A stretch of DNA of 8,389 bases from Gemmatimonas sp. UBA2094. GTDB lineage: Bacteria; Gemmatimonadota; Gemmatimonadetes; Gemmatimonadales; Gemmatimonadaceae. The notes beneath the pieces are model-generated. The model saw only the letters and a list, made by a program, of their open reading frames with translations, was not told the origin of the DNA and did not search any database. Below are positions 1 to 6,023 of this stretch, in pieces. The DNA is taken from NCBI GenBank assembly GCA_002331565.1, contig DCZC01000113.1, forward strand, positions 389 to 8,777, written 5' to 3'. The position numbers and the translations under genes are program-made. How positions within the stretch are numbered: position 1 is the stretch's first letter; each line of letters starts with the position of its first letter.

Positions 1-338
1 CGGGCGTGCCCGATGACCTCGTCATCGAGCAAGGCGCCCTCTCCGAAACCGATTTGGCCGCCATCGGCGACCGGGGGGTGCTGCTCACGAACCCGCCGTA
101 CGGGCAGCGGGTGAGTGGTGGCGCCGATCTGCGCGGGTTGTACGCGCGGCTCGGCGACGTGCTACGCGCTGGTGGGCGCGGCTGGCGTCTGGGCATGCTG
201 GTGCCGCCCGATCGTGCGCTCGCCGGGCAGCTCCGGCTGACGCTCGCGCCCGTACTGCGGACGACGAACGGCGGATTGCCGGTGGAACTCCTGACGACGG
301 TGCCCCAGCCGCCCCGCTCCGCTCAGAGCCGGAAGTAA
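1..338 (+). CDS. Class I SAM-dependent RNA methyltransferase, C-terminal fragment (RlmL/COG0116-like)
   Basis: This is the 3' end of a gene that begins before the window; the first complete codon is at base 3 and the TAA stop is at 336-338, leaving about 111 residues. The key motif is LLTNPPYGQRV, about 30 residues in. NPPY is motif IV of N6-adenine and N2-guanine methyltransferases and contacts the target base amino group. The downstream pattern (LYARLGDVLR, then a Trp-containing strand, then a final GGLPVELL) matches the C-terminal half of the RlmL/Trm14 group, which methylates guanine N2 in 23S rRNA or tRNA. The N-terminal THUMP domain and SAM-binding motif I would lie outside the window, so the exact substrate cannot be assigned. 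Its last 16 bases overlap the 3' end of the opposing DUF6526 gene. GTG at 6-8 is an internal Val codon, not the start. Confidence 0.8.
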   Translation, partial: GVPDDLVIEQGALSETDLAAIGDRGVLLTNPPYGQRVSGGADLRGLYARLGDVLRAGGRGWRLGMLVPPDRALAGQLRLTLAPVLRTTNGGLPVELLTTVPQPPRSAQSRK

Positions 339-763
339 TCGGCGCGCCAGTTCCTGATCTGCTGCTTGATTTCCTTCCCCTTCATCGCCGGGTTGGCGAT
401 GACCGTCTCCACGAGACCGGCGAGCTCGGCATCGCTCGCAAAACGCAGCGCGATGTAATGACGCGGGGAGAAGGTATTCATGGCCTGCTCGGCCAGTGCC
501 GCGGGGAGCACACGCTGATAGCGCAACTGCTCTTCGAGCCGGATGATGCGGTCTTGCGCGCGCAGCGGTGACAGACGCGACACCGACACCACGCCGAACA
601 TCGCCAGCGCGCCCACGAGCATATAGCCGGTGTCGTAGCCGGGCATCCCGAAGAATCGCGTGATGCTCCACACGAGAAAGATCAGTGCCAGCGGGCTGGT
701 GAAGAAGTGATAGAGCGGGGTGAACTGCGCGTGATTTGCGAAGGTTTGCGGTGTCTTCGACAT
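323..763 (-). CDS. DUF6526 family small membrane protein
   Basis: The 146-residue protein starts at ATG 763 and stops at TGA 323-325. Its N-terminus (FANHAQFTPLYHFFTSPLAL) is the signature I associate with DUF6526, a family of unknown function. Two hydrophobic segments are visible, at about residues 23-39 and 46-62, joined by a short loop with FGMPGYDTG. They are followed by a charged, possibly helical cytoplasmic tail (RIIRLEEQLRYQRVLP, about 72-87). The tail ends in a Lys/Arg-rich segment, KGKEIKQQIRNWRADYFRL. The start lies 12 bases after the stop of the NadR-like kinase, so it is probably the last gene of the pnuC operon, although no clear Shine-Dalgarno sequence precedes it. I infer an inner-membrane protein; no reaction can be assigned. 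Family name from recall, so moderately sure. Confidence 0.8.
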   Translation of the reverse strand: MSKTPQTFANHAQFTPLYHFFTSPLALIFLVWSITRFFGMPGYDTGYMLVGALAMFGVVSVSRLSPLRAQDRIIRLEEQLRYQRVLPAALAEQAMNTFSPRHYIALRFASDAELAGLVETVIANPAMKGKEIKQQIRNWRADYFRL

Positions 764-775
764 GGTAAGCAGGGG

Positions 776-1318
776 TCAGGTTTGGTGCAGCAACGCGTCG
801 ATATTTCCGACGGCGGCGGCGAAGCGCTCATCCCACGAACCACTGATGAGCGTGAACGGTGCCCCGAATCGCGCGAGCGTGTCGCGGAACAGGGTGTGCA
901 GGTGTTGGCGCTGATCTCCGCGGTCGCGCACGCCGTCGGTGATCCACGGGACATCGATGTCGAGCAGCAGATAGTGGTCGGCTACGCGCGCGCGCGCCAT
1001 GGCTTCGATGCCTGGGTCGCACTGCCCGGTGTAATGCCACGCGTACGCCACGGTGCTGAGCAGGTCGGTGTCGAAGATCACGAGTGGCCGCTCGAGGCGG
1101 AGCGCATTGGCCACGGTTGCGTCCTGCACTGCCACCTGTCCTCGCGCGATGGGCCAGTGGTCGTCCACACCGATGGCATGCCCGGCGGCGGCTGCATACC
1201 CCCGCACGAATTCCGGCGCCATGGGAACGTCGTATCGCGCCGCCAGCGCGGCGGCGAGCATCGTCTTGCCCGTGCACTCGGAGCCGGTGACCACCAGCCG
1301 CTTCACCGACGAGGTCAT
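776..1318 (-). CDS. NadR-like AAA/P-loop nucleoside kinase (ribosylnicotinamide kinase type)
   Basis: The 180-residue protein matches the kinase half of NadR, which phosphorylates nicotinamide riboside to NMN with ATP. Visible motifs are a Walker A loop GSECTGKT (residues 12-19), EFVRGY (36-41), the Walker B-like IFDTD (81-85), and the lid/substrate segment DIDVPWITDGVRDR (120-133), which is typical of NadR kinases. The N-terminal helix-turn-helix and NMN adenylyltransferase domains of enterobacterial NadR are absent, so this is a stand-alone kinase. Its ATG shares four bases (ATGA, 1315-1318) with the stop of the PnuC-family gene, indicating translational coupling. A transporter with facilitated diffusion needs a kinase to trap its cargo, which fits this pairing. 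The family points to nicotinamide riboside; the neighbouring TPP riboswitch leaves thiamine or another nucleoside-like vitamin possible. Confidence 0.85.
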   Translation of the reverse strand: MTSSVKRLVVTGSECTGKTMLAAALAARYDVPMAPEFVRGYAAAAGHAIGVDDHWPIARGQVAVQDATVANALRLERPLVIFDTDLLSTVAYAWHYTGQCDPGIEAMARARVADHYLLLDIDVPWITDGVRDRGDQRQHLHTLFRDTLARFGAPFTLISGSWDERFAAAVGNIDALLHQT

Positions 1319-1947
1319 GGGGCGGCGGCGTGCCGGGCTTCAGACTTCCGCCACTGCACATAGCCCAGCGTGGCGAGCCCGAGGAAGACCGCATAAAGCA
1401 CGGCCGTGAGCGGCAGCCCGCGGTTGATGAACAGCCCGATGTACACCACGTCCACGGCGATCCAGAGCAGCCAGTTCTCGAGCAGCTTGCGCGTCATCAT
1501 CCACTGCGCGACGAGACTGATGGCCACCAGCAGCGAGTCGAGCCACGGGAGCGCGACGCCCGGAATGCGCGACGTGATCAGGGCGAGGGCCACCCAGGTG
1601 CCGACGATGACGGTGCTCAGTGTGATGGTCTGTCGCAGCGATGTGCGGGTCACGATCACCGCCTCGTGCTGCTGGCCGCCGCGCCACCAGTGCCACCAGC
1701 CGTAGAGCGACAGCGTGAAGTACACCACCTGCAGGCCGGTGTCGCTGTAGAGCCCGGTACGCGCGAACACAACCATGTAGAACACCGCATTGAGCACGCC
1801 GAGCGGCCAGCACCAGATGCTTTCGCGGGTCACCAGCCACACGTTGGCCACCCCCGTGACGAAGCCGAACGCCTCGGCGCACGACGAGCCGTGGGCGGAG
1901 AGCCACGTACAGACGGACATGGAGGCGGCCGGATCGGCACTGGTCAT
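1315..1947 (-). CDS. pnuC: PnuC-family vitamin transporter (nicotinamide riboside or thiamine)
   Basis: From ATG 1947 the protein has 210 residues and is strongly hydrophobic throughout, with about seven membrane segments. PnuC landmarks are GVANVWLVTRESIWCWPLG near the N-terminus, GLQVVYFTLSLYGWWHWWRG in the middle (the WxxW-type substrate motif), and NWLLWIAVDVVYIGLF followed by LPLTAVLYAVFLGLATLGY at the C-terminus. PnuC proteins carry vitamins across the inner membrane without energy coupling; most move nicotinamide riboside, while the PnuT branch moves thiamine. Three in-frame starts exist: TTG 1956, ATG 1947 and ATG 1920. I chose 1947 because a TAGCTT hexamer lies exactly 8 bases upstream, the same arrangement as at sucA, suggesting a leaderless mRNA; no Shine-Dalgarno supports the others. 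It is the first gene of a leftward operon and is divergent from the riboswitch-controlled receptor, so thiamine is a serious alternative cargo. Confidence 0.88.
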   Translation of the reverse strand: MTSADPAASMSVCTWLSAHGSSCAEAFGFVTGVANVWLVTRESIWCWPLGVLNAVFYMVVFARTGLYSDTGLQVVYFTLSLYGWWHWWRGGQQHEAVIVTRTSLRQTITLSTVIVGTWVALALITSRIPGVALPWLDSLLVAISLVAQWMMTRKLLENWLLWIAVDVVYIGLFINRGLPLTAVLYAVFLGLATLGYVQWRKSEARHAAAP

Positions 1948-1955
1948 GACGTGCA

Positions 1956-1969
1956 AAGCTAATTAGCCT
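1956..1969. promoter_or_regulatory. Candidate bidirectional promoter: symmetric -10 elements
   Basis: A perfect 10-base palindrome, GCTAATTAGC (1958-1967), is the most AT-rich spot between the two divergent genes. It holds two back-to-back TANNNT hexamers, symmetric about 1962/1963: TAGCTT on the - strand (1961 to 1956) and TAGCCT on the + strand (1964-1969). The leftward one sits 8 bases before the pnuC ATG. The rightward one would start RNA at about 1977-1981, just at the 5' edge of the TPP aptamer. Shared or mirrored -10 elements giving divergent transcription are known in bacteria. That this is such a promoter here is inference; no -35 match is evident. Confidence 0.45.
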
Positions 1970-1980
1970 TCCGCCCACAT

Positions 1981-2065
1981 GACCGGGGTGCCGGCGCCGC
2001 CAGTGAGCGTCCGGCTGAGATAACACCCGTCGAACCTGATCCGGTTGATACCGGCGTAGGGAGTC
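1981..2065 (+). promoter_or_regulatory. TPP riboswitch (THI box)
   Basis: The conserved core is nearly complete and in order: GGGGTGCC (1985-1992), CTGAGA (2015-2020), ACACCCG (2023-2029), GAACCTGAT (2032-2040) and GCGTAGGGA (2054-2062). Helices can be drawn: P1 GAC/GTC (1981-1983 with 2063-2065), P2 GGGTG/CACCC (1986-1990 with 2024-2028), P3 GCCGG/CCGGC (1990-1994 with 2011-2015, sharing a base with P2), P4 CCT/AGG (2035-2037 with 2058-2060) and P5 CCGG/CCGG (2041-2044 with 2051-2054). The aptamer binds thiamine pyrophosphate and normally turns the downstream gene off when thiamine is plentiful. The target is the TonB-dependent receptor that follows. There is no room for a separate terminator or sequestor hairpin before the GTG at 2070, so control is probably at translation initiation. 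Confidence 0.95.
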
Positions 2066-2072
2066 CAACGTG
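2058..2072 (+). promoter_or_regulatory. Shine-Dalgarno embedded in the riboswitch, with the GTG start
   Basis: AGGGAG (2058-2063) lies 6 bases before GTG 2070-2072. The same bases form the 3' strand of P4 and P1 in the ligand-bound aptamer, so TPP binding would hide the ribosome site directly. Because TAGGGA is also a conserved aptamer sequence, its presence does not by itself prove that it is used as a ribosome site. A rival start, GTG 2124, has GGAG at 2114-2117 with a 6-base gap. Confidence 0.55.
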
Positions 2073-4196
2073 TTTCGTCGCATCCTCGCGCGCCTCGGGC
2101 GCGCCGGGCGACCGGAGACCCGCGTGTCGCGCACGATCGCGCGCACCGTGGTTCCGGCGGTCGCCCCCTTCGGTGTCCTGCTCGTCACCGCCGTCACTGC
2201 CTCGGCCCAGACCAAGCCGGATTCGGCCAAGACCGACTCCGCCGCGCGGCGGATCGAAGGCGTCACCGTGCAGGCCATCCGTGCCGGCAGTAATACCCCC
2301 ATCGCGCAGAAGACCATCGAGCGCGCCGTCATCACGCAGCGGCAGTTCGGGCAGGACGTGCCCATGCTGCTCATGAACGCGGCGCCGAGTCTCATCGCGC
2401 ACACGGAAAGTGGGACGCAGTGGGGGTACAGCTACCTGCGCTTGCGCGGCCTCGACCAGACGCGCATCAACATCACCATCGACGGTGTGCCGCTCAACGA
2501 CATGGAGGATCAGGTCCTCTATTTCGCGAACTTCGCGGATCTCCTGTCGAACGTGCAGAGCGTGCAGGTGCAGCGTGGCGTGGGCACCAGCACCGCCGGT
2601 ACGGCGAGCTACGCCGGGAGCATCAACTTCGAAACCATGCCCGTCGCCCGTGCCGATGCCGGTGGTGACGTGCAGGTGCAGGTGGGGAGCTTCGGGGCGC
2701 AGCGGGTTACCGCCGGCTTCAACAGCGGCCTGCAGCACGGGTTCGCCGCGTACGGCCGCGTGAGCGCGCTGCGCACCAATGGCTATCGTGATCACAGCGG
2801 CGTGGCCGGTCGCACCGGGTTCCTCGGCGCCGGCTGGTTCGGCGCGCGCGATATCGTGAAGCTCACGGCGCTCGTGGGGCAGCTGTACGACACGCTCAGC
2901 TACACCGGCGCCACGCTGGCGCAGCTCAAACAGAACTGGCGCTTCAACCCGCTGGCGCCCAACGAGCGCGACAAGTTCGGCCAGCAGATGGTGTCGCTGG
3001 CGTGGTCACGGTCGCTCGCCGATGGCGGGTCGGTGAACACGACCGTGTACCGCAACTCGGCCAGCGGCAACTACGACTACTTCGAATTGCCCGACCGCTA
3101 CCGCTTCAACCTCGCACACACGTGGTACGGTGTGACGAGCGTGTACAACGTGGAGAAGGGGGCGCTCGCCATGAACACGGGCGTCAACGCCAACACGTAT
3201 CAGCGGGCCCACCGCGGCTACTTCCAGCCCGGCACGGAGCTGTACGACAACACCGGCCACAAGCAGGACGCGAGCGGCTTCGTGAAGCTGTCGTACACGC
3301 AGGGCAAGGTCACGTGGTTCGGTGACGTGCAGGGGCGCTGGACGCGCTTCCGCTACGAACCGTCGCTCAACGCGAACATCAGCGAACGCCGCATCGACTG
3401 GGCCTTCCTCAACCCCAAGGCTGGCGTGACGTTTGCACTGGGCAAGGGCATATCGGCGTTCACCAGCTACGGCGCCACCAGCCGCGAACCGGCGCGCAAC
3501 GATCTCTTTGCGGGTGATGACGATCTCAACGCCGACAACGTGGCGGCCTACGGCGACTTCTCGCGCGTGAAGCCGGAGCAGCTGCGCGACTTCGAGGCCG
3601 GGGTGAACATCACGAAGCGCACGTTCGACCTTTCGGCCAACGTGTACAGCATGGACTTCCGCAACGATATCGCCCGCATCGGCGCCCCCACGGCGAGCGG
3701 ATCGATCCTGCGCCGCAACGTGGGGAGCAGCTACCGGCGCGGCCTCGAGCTCGACTGGGCCTACCGGGGTATCGAGCGCGTGGTGCTCGCCGGTAACGCC
3801 AATTGGAGCACGAACCGCATCAAGCAGTTCACCGACAGCTCGCGCGGCACGCCGGTAGTGCGACGCAACGTGGAGCCGCTGCTCACGCCGCGCATCACGA
3901 GCGCGCATCGCGTGGAGGTCATGCCGGTGCAGCGCCTGTGGGTGAGCGTGGAAGGCCGCTATCAGAGTCGCGCGTTCCTCGACAACACCAGCAGCCCCGA
4001 TCGCGCGCTCCCCGACTACTACACCGTCGACGCCACCGCGCGCCTTTCGCTGGGGCGCGCGAGCTTCACGCTGCGTGGCCAGAACCTCGGCGATACCCGC
4101 AAGTTCGGCAGCGGCGCCGTGAGCAGCAGTGGGAAGGTACGCTACTTCATTTTGCCGGCGCGTGCCGTGTTCCTGACGGCGGCGTACGAGTTTTGA
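2070..4196 (+). CDS. TonB-dependent outer-membrane receptor, predicted thiamine or thiamine-precursor transporter
   Basis: The 708-residue protein has an N-terminal signal peptide with a basic stretch, a hydrophobic core (about 27-43) and a likely cleavage after TASA (residue 46). A possible TonB box, IEGVTVQA, lies at 62-69. The plug domain spans roughly 75-190 with typical phrases SYLRLRGLDQTRINITIDGVP, LNDMEDQ and QVQRGVGTSTAG. The rest is a beta-barrel of aromatic-alternating strands, ending in the classic terminal Phe (LTAAYEF). Such receptors import scarce ligands through the outer membrane using TonB-ExbBD energy. The TPP riboswitch directly upstream assigns it to the thiamine regulon, like the omr1 receptors proposed in Bacteroidetes. 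The ligand is inferred from regulation, not from residues. GTG 2070 gives a long basic N-region; GTG 2124 would give a more ordinary signal peptide (MSRTIARTVV...). A stem-loop follows the stop. Confidence 0.93.
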   Translation: MFRRILARLGRAGRPETRVSRTIARTVVPAVAPFGVLLVTAVTASAQTKPDSAKTDSAARRIEGVTVQAIRAGSNTPIAQKTIERAVITQRQFGQDVPMLLMNAAPSLIAHTESGTQWGYSYLRLRGLDQTRINITIDGVPLNDMEDQVLYFANFADLLSNVQSVQVQRGVGTSTAGTASYAGSINFETMPVARADAGGDVQVQVGSFGAQRVTAGFNSGLQHGFAAYGRVSALRTNGYRDHSGVAGRTGFLGAGWFGARDIVKLTALVGQLYDTLSYTGATLAQLKQNWRFNPLAPNERDKFGQQMVSLAWSRSLADGGSVNTTVYRNSASGNYDYFELPDRYRFNLAHTWYGVTSVYNVEKGALAMNTGVNANTYQRAHRGYFQPGTELYDNTGHKQDASGFVKLSYTQGKVTWFGDVQGRWTRFRYEPSLNANISERRIDWAFLNPKAGVTFALGKGISAFTSYGATSREPARNDLFAGDDDLNADNVAAYGDFSRVKPEQLRDFEAGVNITKRTFDLSANVYSMDFRNDIARIGAPTASGSILRRNVGSSYRRGLELDWAYRGIERVVLAGNANWSTNRIKQFTDSSRGTPVVRRNVEPLLTPRITSAHRVEVMPVQRLWVSVEGRYQSRAFLDNTSSPDRALPDYYTVDATARLSLGRASFTLRGQNLGDTRKFGSGAVSSSGKVRYFILPARAVFLTAAYEF

Positions 4197-4201
4197 GCAC
4201 A

Positions 4202-4264
4202 GAGGCGCGGAGACGGTGAGGCACGGAGATCAAACGACTCCGTGCCTCCCTTCCTCCGTGTCTC
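4202..4264 (+). repeat. Two-module hairpin after the receptor gene; possible terminator or intergenic repeat element
   Basis: An inner perfect 11-bp stem pairs GAGGCACGGAG (4218-4228) with CTCCGTGCCTC (4238-4248) around a 9-base loop. An outer 11-bp stem pairs GAGGCGCGGAG (4202-4212) with CTCCGTGTCTC (4254-4264), including two G-U pairs. Five-base internal loops (4213-4217, 4249-4253) separate the stems. The two 5' arms are near-identical direct repeats with a 16-base period. The G-U pairs form only in RNA from the + strand, suggesting it acts as RNA after the receptor gene. There is no clean U-tract, so Rho-independent termination is uncertain. The wording resembles GAGACACGGAG-type intergenic repeats seen in several phyla (recall). 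Confidence 0.7.
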
Positions 4265-4273
4265 GAGAACGTG

Positions 4274-4279
4274 TAGCGT
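4274..4279 (+). promoter_or_regulatory. Candidate -10 box for the M20 peptidase gene
   Basis: TAGCGT lies 7 bases upstream of ATG 4287, close to the placement seen at pnuC and sucA. It follows the hairpin at 4202-4264, so the peptidase gene may have its own promoter and a leaderless or very short-leader mRNA. A weak AGAG (4281-4284) is the only Shine-Dalgarno candidate and is very close to the ATG. No -35 match seen; inference only. Confidence 0.3.
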
Positions 4280-4286
4280 GAGAGCC

Positions 4287-5834
4287 ATGCGCCCACTTCT
4301 CACCGCTCTCGCCGCCGCCGCGCTGTTCGCGCCCACCGTCGCCACCGCGCAGTCGCTCCGCCAACAGGTGGACGGCTGGCGCAAACAGCACGAACGCGAG
4401 ATTCTCGACGAAGCCTTCGCCCTGTTCGCCATTCCCAACGTGGCGAGCAACCAGGACGACATCGCGAAGAACATCGCCTTCCTCACGCAGGCGTTCGGCA
4501 AGCGGGGGGTGACACTCACACCGCTGCGAGCCGCCAGCGGCGGCAGTCCCGCGCTGTACGGTGAACTCAAAGCGCCCGGCGCCACGCGGACCGTGGTGTT
4601 CTACGCGCATTTCGACGGCCAGCCGGTGGCGGGAGGCGGCTGGGACCACGATCCGTTCACGCCCAAGCTCAACCGCTATCGCAACAGCGCACCCACCGAC
4701 GACGTGCCTTTCCCTGCGCCGGGGGAGACGGTCGATCCCGAGGTGCGCATCCGTGCGCGCTCGGCCAGCGACGACAAGGGGCCCGTCGTCGCCATGCTTG
4801 CGGCGCTCGACGCCATGAAGGCGCTCGGCCAAAAGGGCAGTATAAACGTGAAGTTCTTCCTCGAGGGCGAGGAAGAGGCGGGCTCCAATCATCTCGCCGA
4901 GATCCTGCGCACCAACAAGGACCGGCTGGCCGCCGACGCGTGGCTCTTCTTCGATGGTCCTGTGCACGTGAGCGGCACGCCGCAGATCGTGCTCGGCGTG
5001 CGCGGCGTGATGGGCGCAGAAGTGACGTTCTACGGCGCGAACCGCGCGCTGCACAGCGGGCATTACGGCAACTGGGCGCCCAATCCGGCCGTGGCCGCGG
5101 CGCACTTCGTGGCGAGTCTGCGCGACCGTGACGGGCGGGTGCTCATCCCCGGCTTCTACGGCGACGTACCTGCGCCGAGCGACGGGGACCGGGCGCTCGC
5201 CCGCGCCCTGAGTACAACGGACGACAGCGTGCGGACCTCGCTGGGATTGTCCCGTACCGAGGCGAACAATGCCGCGCTTGGTGAGCGCATCATGCAGCCG
5301 GCGCTCAACATCCGCGGCATGCGTGCGGGCAACGTGGGCAACGGCGCAAGCAATGCCGTGCCCACGAGCGCGAGTGTGAGCATCGATTTTCGTCTCGTGC
5401 CCGACCAGCAGCCGGCCCGCATTCGCCGACTGCTCGAGCAGCATCTCGTGCAGCAGGGGTACACCATCGTGCGCGATGCCAATGCCGCGACCAGTAGCAC
5501 GGACCGCAGCCGCCTCGCGTACGTTGCCTACGACAGTGGCTACAAAGCCGTGCAGGTGAAGAGCACCCTCCCGAGTGTGCAGGCCGTGAAGCGGGTAATG
5601 GCGCGCAGCTACGGCCGGGAGCCGTTCACGCTGCCGATCCTTGGCGGATCACTGCCACTGTTTCACTTCGTGGAGCAGTTGGGCGCGACGGTGATCACCG
5701 TGCCTACCGTGAATGCCGACAACAGTCAGCACGCCCCCAACGAGAACCTGCGGGTGGGCAACCTGTGGGACGGCATCGCGCTCCTCACGGAGCTCATGAC
5801 GACCCTCGGGAAGGAATGGGGACCGCGCTCGTGA
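4287..5834 (+). CDS. Secreted M20 family metallopeptidase (carnosinase/dipeptidase-like)
   Basis: The 515-residue protein starts at ATG 4287 with a clean signal peptide (MRPLLTALAAAALFAPTVATA, cleavage near residue 22); an in-frame upstream GTG (4242) would put the signal peptide out of place and lies inside the hairpin. All M20 di-zinc ligands can be matched: H108 and D110 in YAHFDGQP, D162 in SDDKGP, catalytic E196 and ligand E197 in EGEEEAGS, D223 in FFDGP, and H482 in SQHAPNENL. H256 in ALHSGHYGN fits the His that the lid/dimerisation domain lends to the active site. The family hydrolyses dipeptides or other short peptide and amide substrates; the substrate here is unknown. Location is inferred to be periplasmic. 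It lies on the same strand as the receptor gene but 90 bases after it, past a strong hairpin, so an operon with the receptor is doubtful. Confidence 0.92.
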   Translation: MRPLLTALAAAALFAPTVATAQSLRQQVDGWRKQHEREILDEAFALFAIPNVASNQDDIAKNIAFLTQAFGKRGVTLTPLRAASGGSPALYGELKAPGATRTVVFYAHFDGQPVAGGGWDHDPFTPKLNRYRNSAPTDDVPFPAPGETVDPEVRIRARSASDDKGPVVAMLAALDAMKALGQKGSINVKFFLEGEEEAGSNHLAEILRTNKDRLAADAWLFFDGPVHVSGTPQIVLGVRGVMGAEVTFYGANRALHSGHYGNWAPNPAVAAAHFVASLRDRDGRVLIPGFYGDVPAPSDGDRALARALSTTDDSVRTSLGLSRTEANNAALGERIMQPALNIRGMRAGNVGNGASNAVPTSASVSIDFRLVPDQQPARIRRLLEQHLVQQGYTIVRDANAATSSTDRSRLAYVAYDSGYKAVQVKSTLPSVQAVKRVMARSYGREPFTLPILGGSLPLFHFVEQLGATVITVPTVNADNSQHAPNENLRVGNLWDGIALLTELMTTLGKEWGPRS

Positions 5835-5853
5835 CCGGCGCGGGGCAGGTCAC
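5831..5853. terminator. Small hairpin spanning both convergent stop codons
   Basis: GTGACC (5831-5836) and GGTCAC (5848-5853) form a 6-bp stem with an 11-base GC-rich loop. The TGA of the M20 gene (5832-5834) and the TGA of the DUF2256 gene (5852 to 5850) sit at mirror positions in the arms. It could act in both directions, but neither strand has a U-tract, so a terminator role is weak. It is the only structure between the two convergent genes. Confidence 0.3.
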
Positions 5854-6023
5854 CCGGCAGACTTCCCCATGCGGCACTTGTCGCTGCAATAGCGCACGCT
5901 GTCCCAATCGCGTTCCCATTTCTTTCGCCAGCTGAAGGGGCGCCCGCAGCGGGCGCAGATCTTGTCCGGGTGGCCGTTGACCGCCCCTGGCTGCTTGCCG
6001 GTCTTTCGCTTCGGGTTCGCCAT
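5850..6023 (-). CDS. DUF2256 domain small zinc-ribbon-like protein
   Basis: A 57-residue basic protein that starts at ATG 6023 and stops at TGA 5850-5852. It carries CARC (Cys 23 and 26) and CSDKC (Cys 46 and 50), a four-cysteine set that would bind one zinc. Between them is the family core [19 protein letters not shown], which closely matches what I know of DUF2256; the family's function is unknown. The lysine-rich start ([10 protein letters not shown]) supports this start, and GGGGAT lies 2-7 bases before the ATG as a ribosome-site candidate, though rather close. The same frame stays open to 6191, but the added residues look unrelated to the family. It converges with the M20 gene, with only 15 bases between stops. 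Confidence 0.88.
   Translation of the reverse strand: MANPKRKTGKQPGAVNGHPDKICARCGRPFSWRKKWERDWDSVRYCSDKCRMGKSAG

Noticed and set aside
707..1363. Long + strand frame of 218 codons opposite the kinase and permease genes
   Set aside because: It is antisense to two well-recognised genes, has no family features and is rich in Arg, Gly and His, as is usual for shadow frames in GC-rich DNA.
1948..1956. TTG 1956 as start of the permease gene
   Set aside because: It adds only three residues, has no ribosome site and overlaps the putative -10 hexamer; ATG 1947 fits the leaderless spacing.
2410..2763. Short + strand frames inside the receptor gene, and other candidates for separate genes there
   Set aside because: The receptor plug and barrel are continuous across this region; the other frames are Ser/Arg-rich shadows.
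4242..4286. Upstream GTG start for the M20 peptidase
   Set aside because: It adds 15 residues before a complete signal peptide and lies inside the 3' arm of the hairpin; ATG 4287 fits better.
4230..5444. Long - strand frame of 404 codons opposite the M20 peptidase
   Set aside because: The + strand carries all M20 zinc ligands in order; the - strand product is His/Arg/Ala-rich with no recognisable domain, and is a by-product of codon bias.
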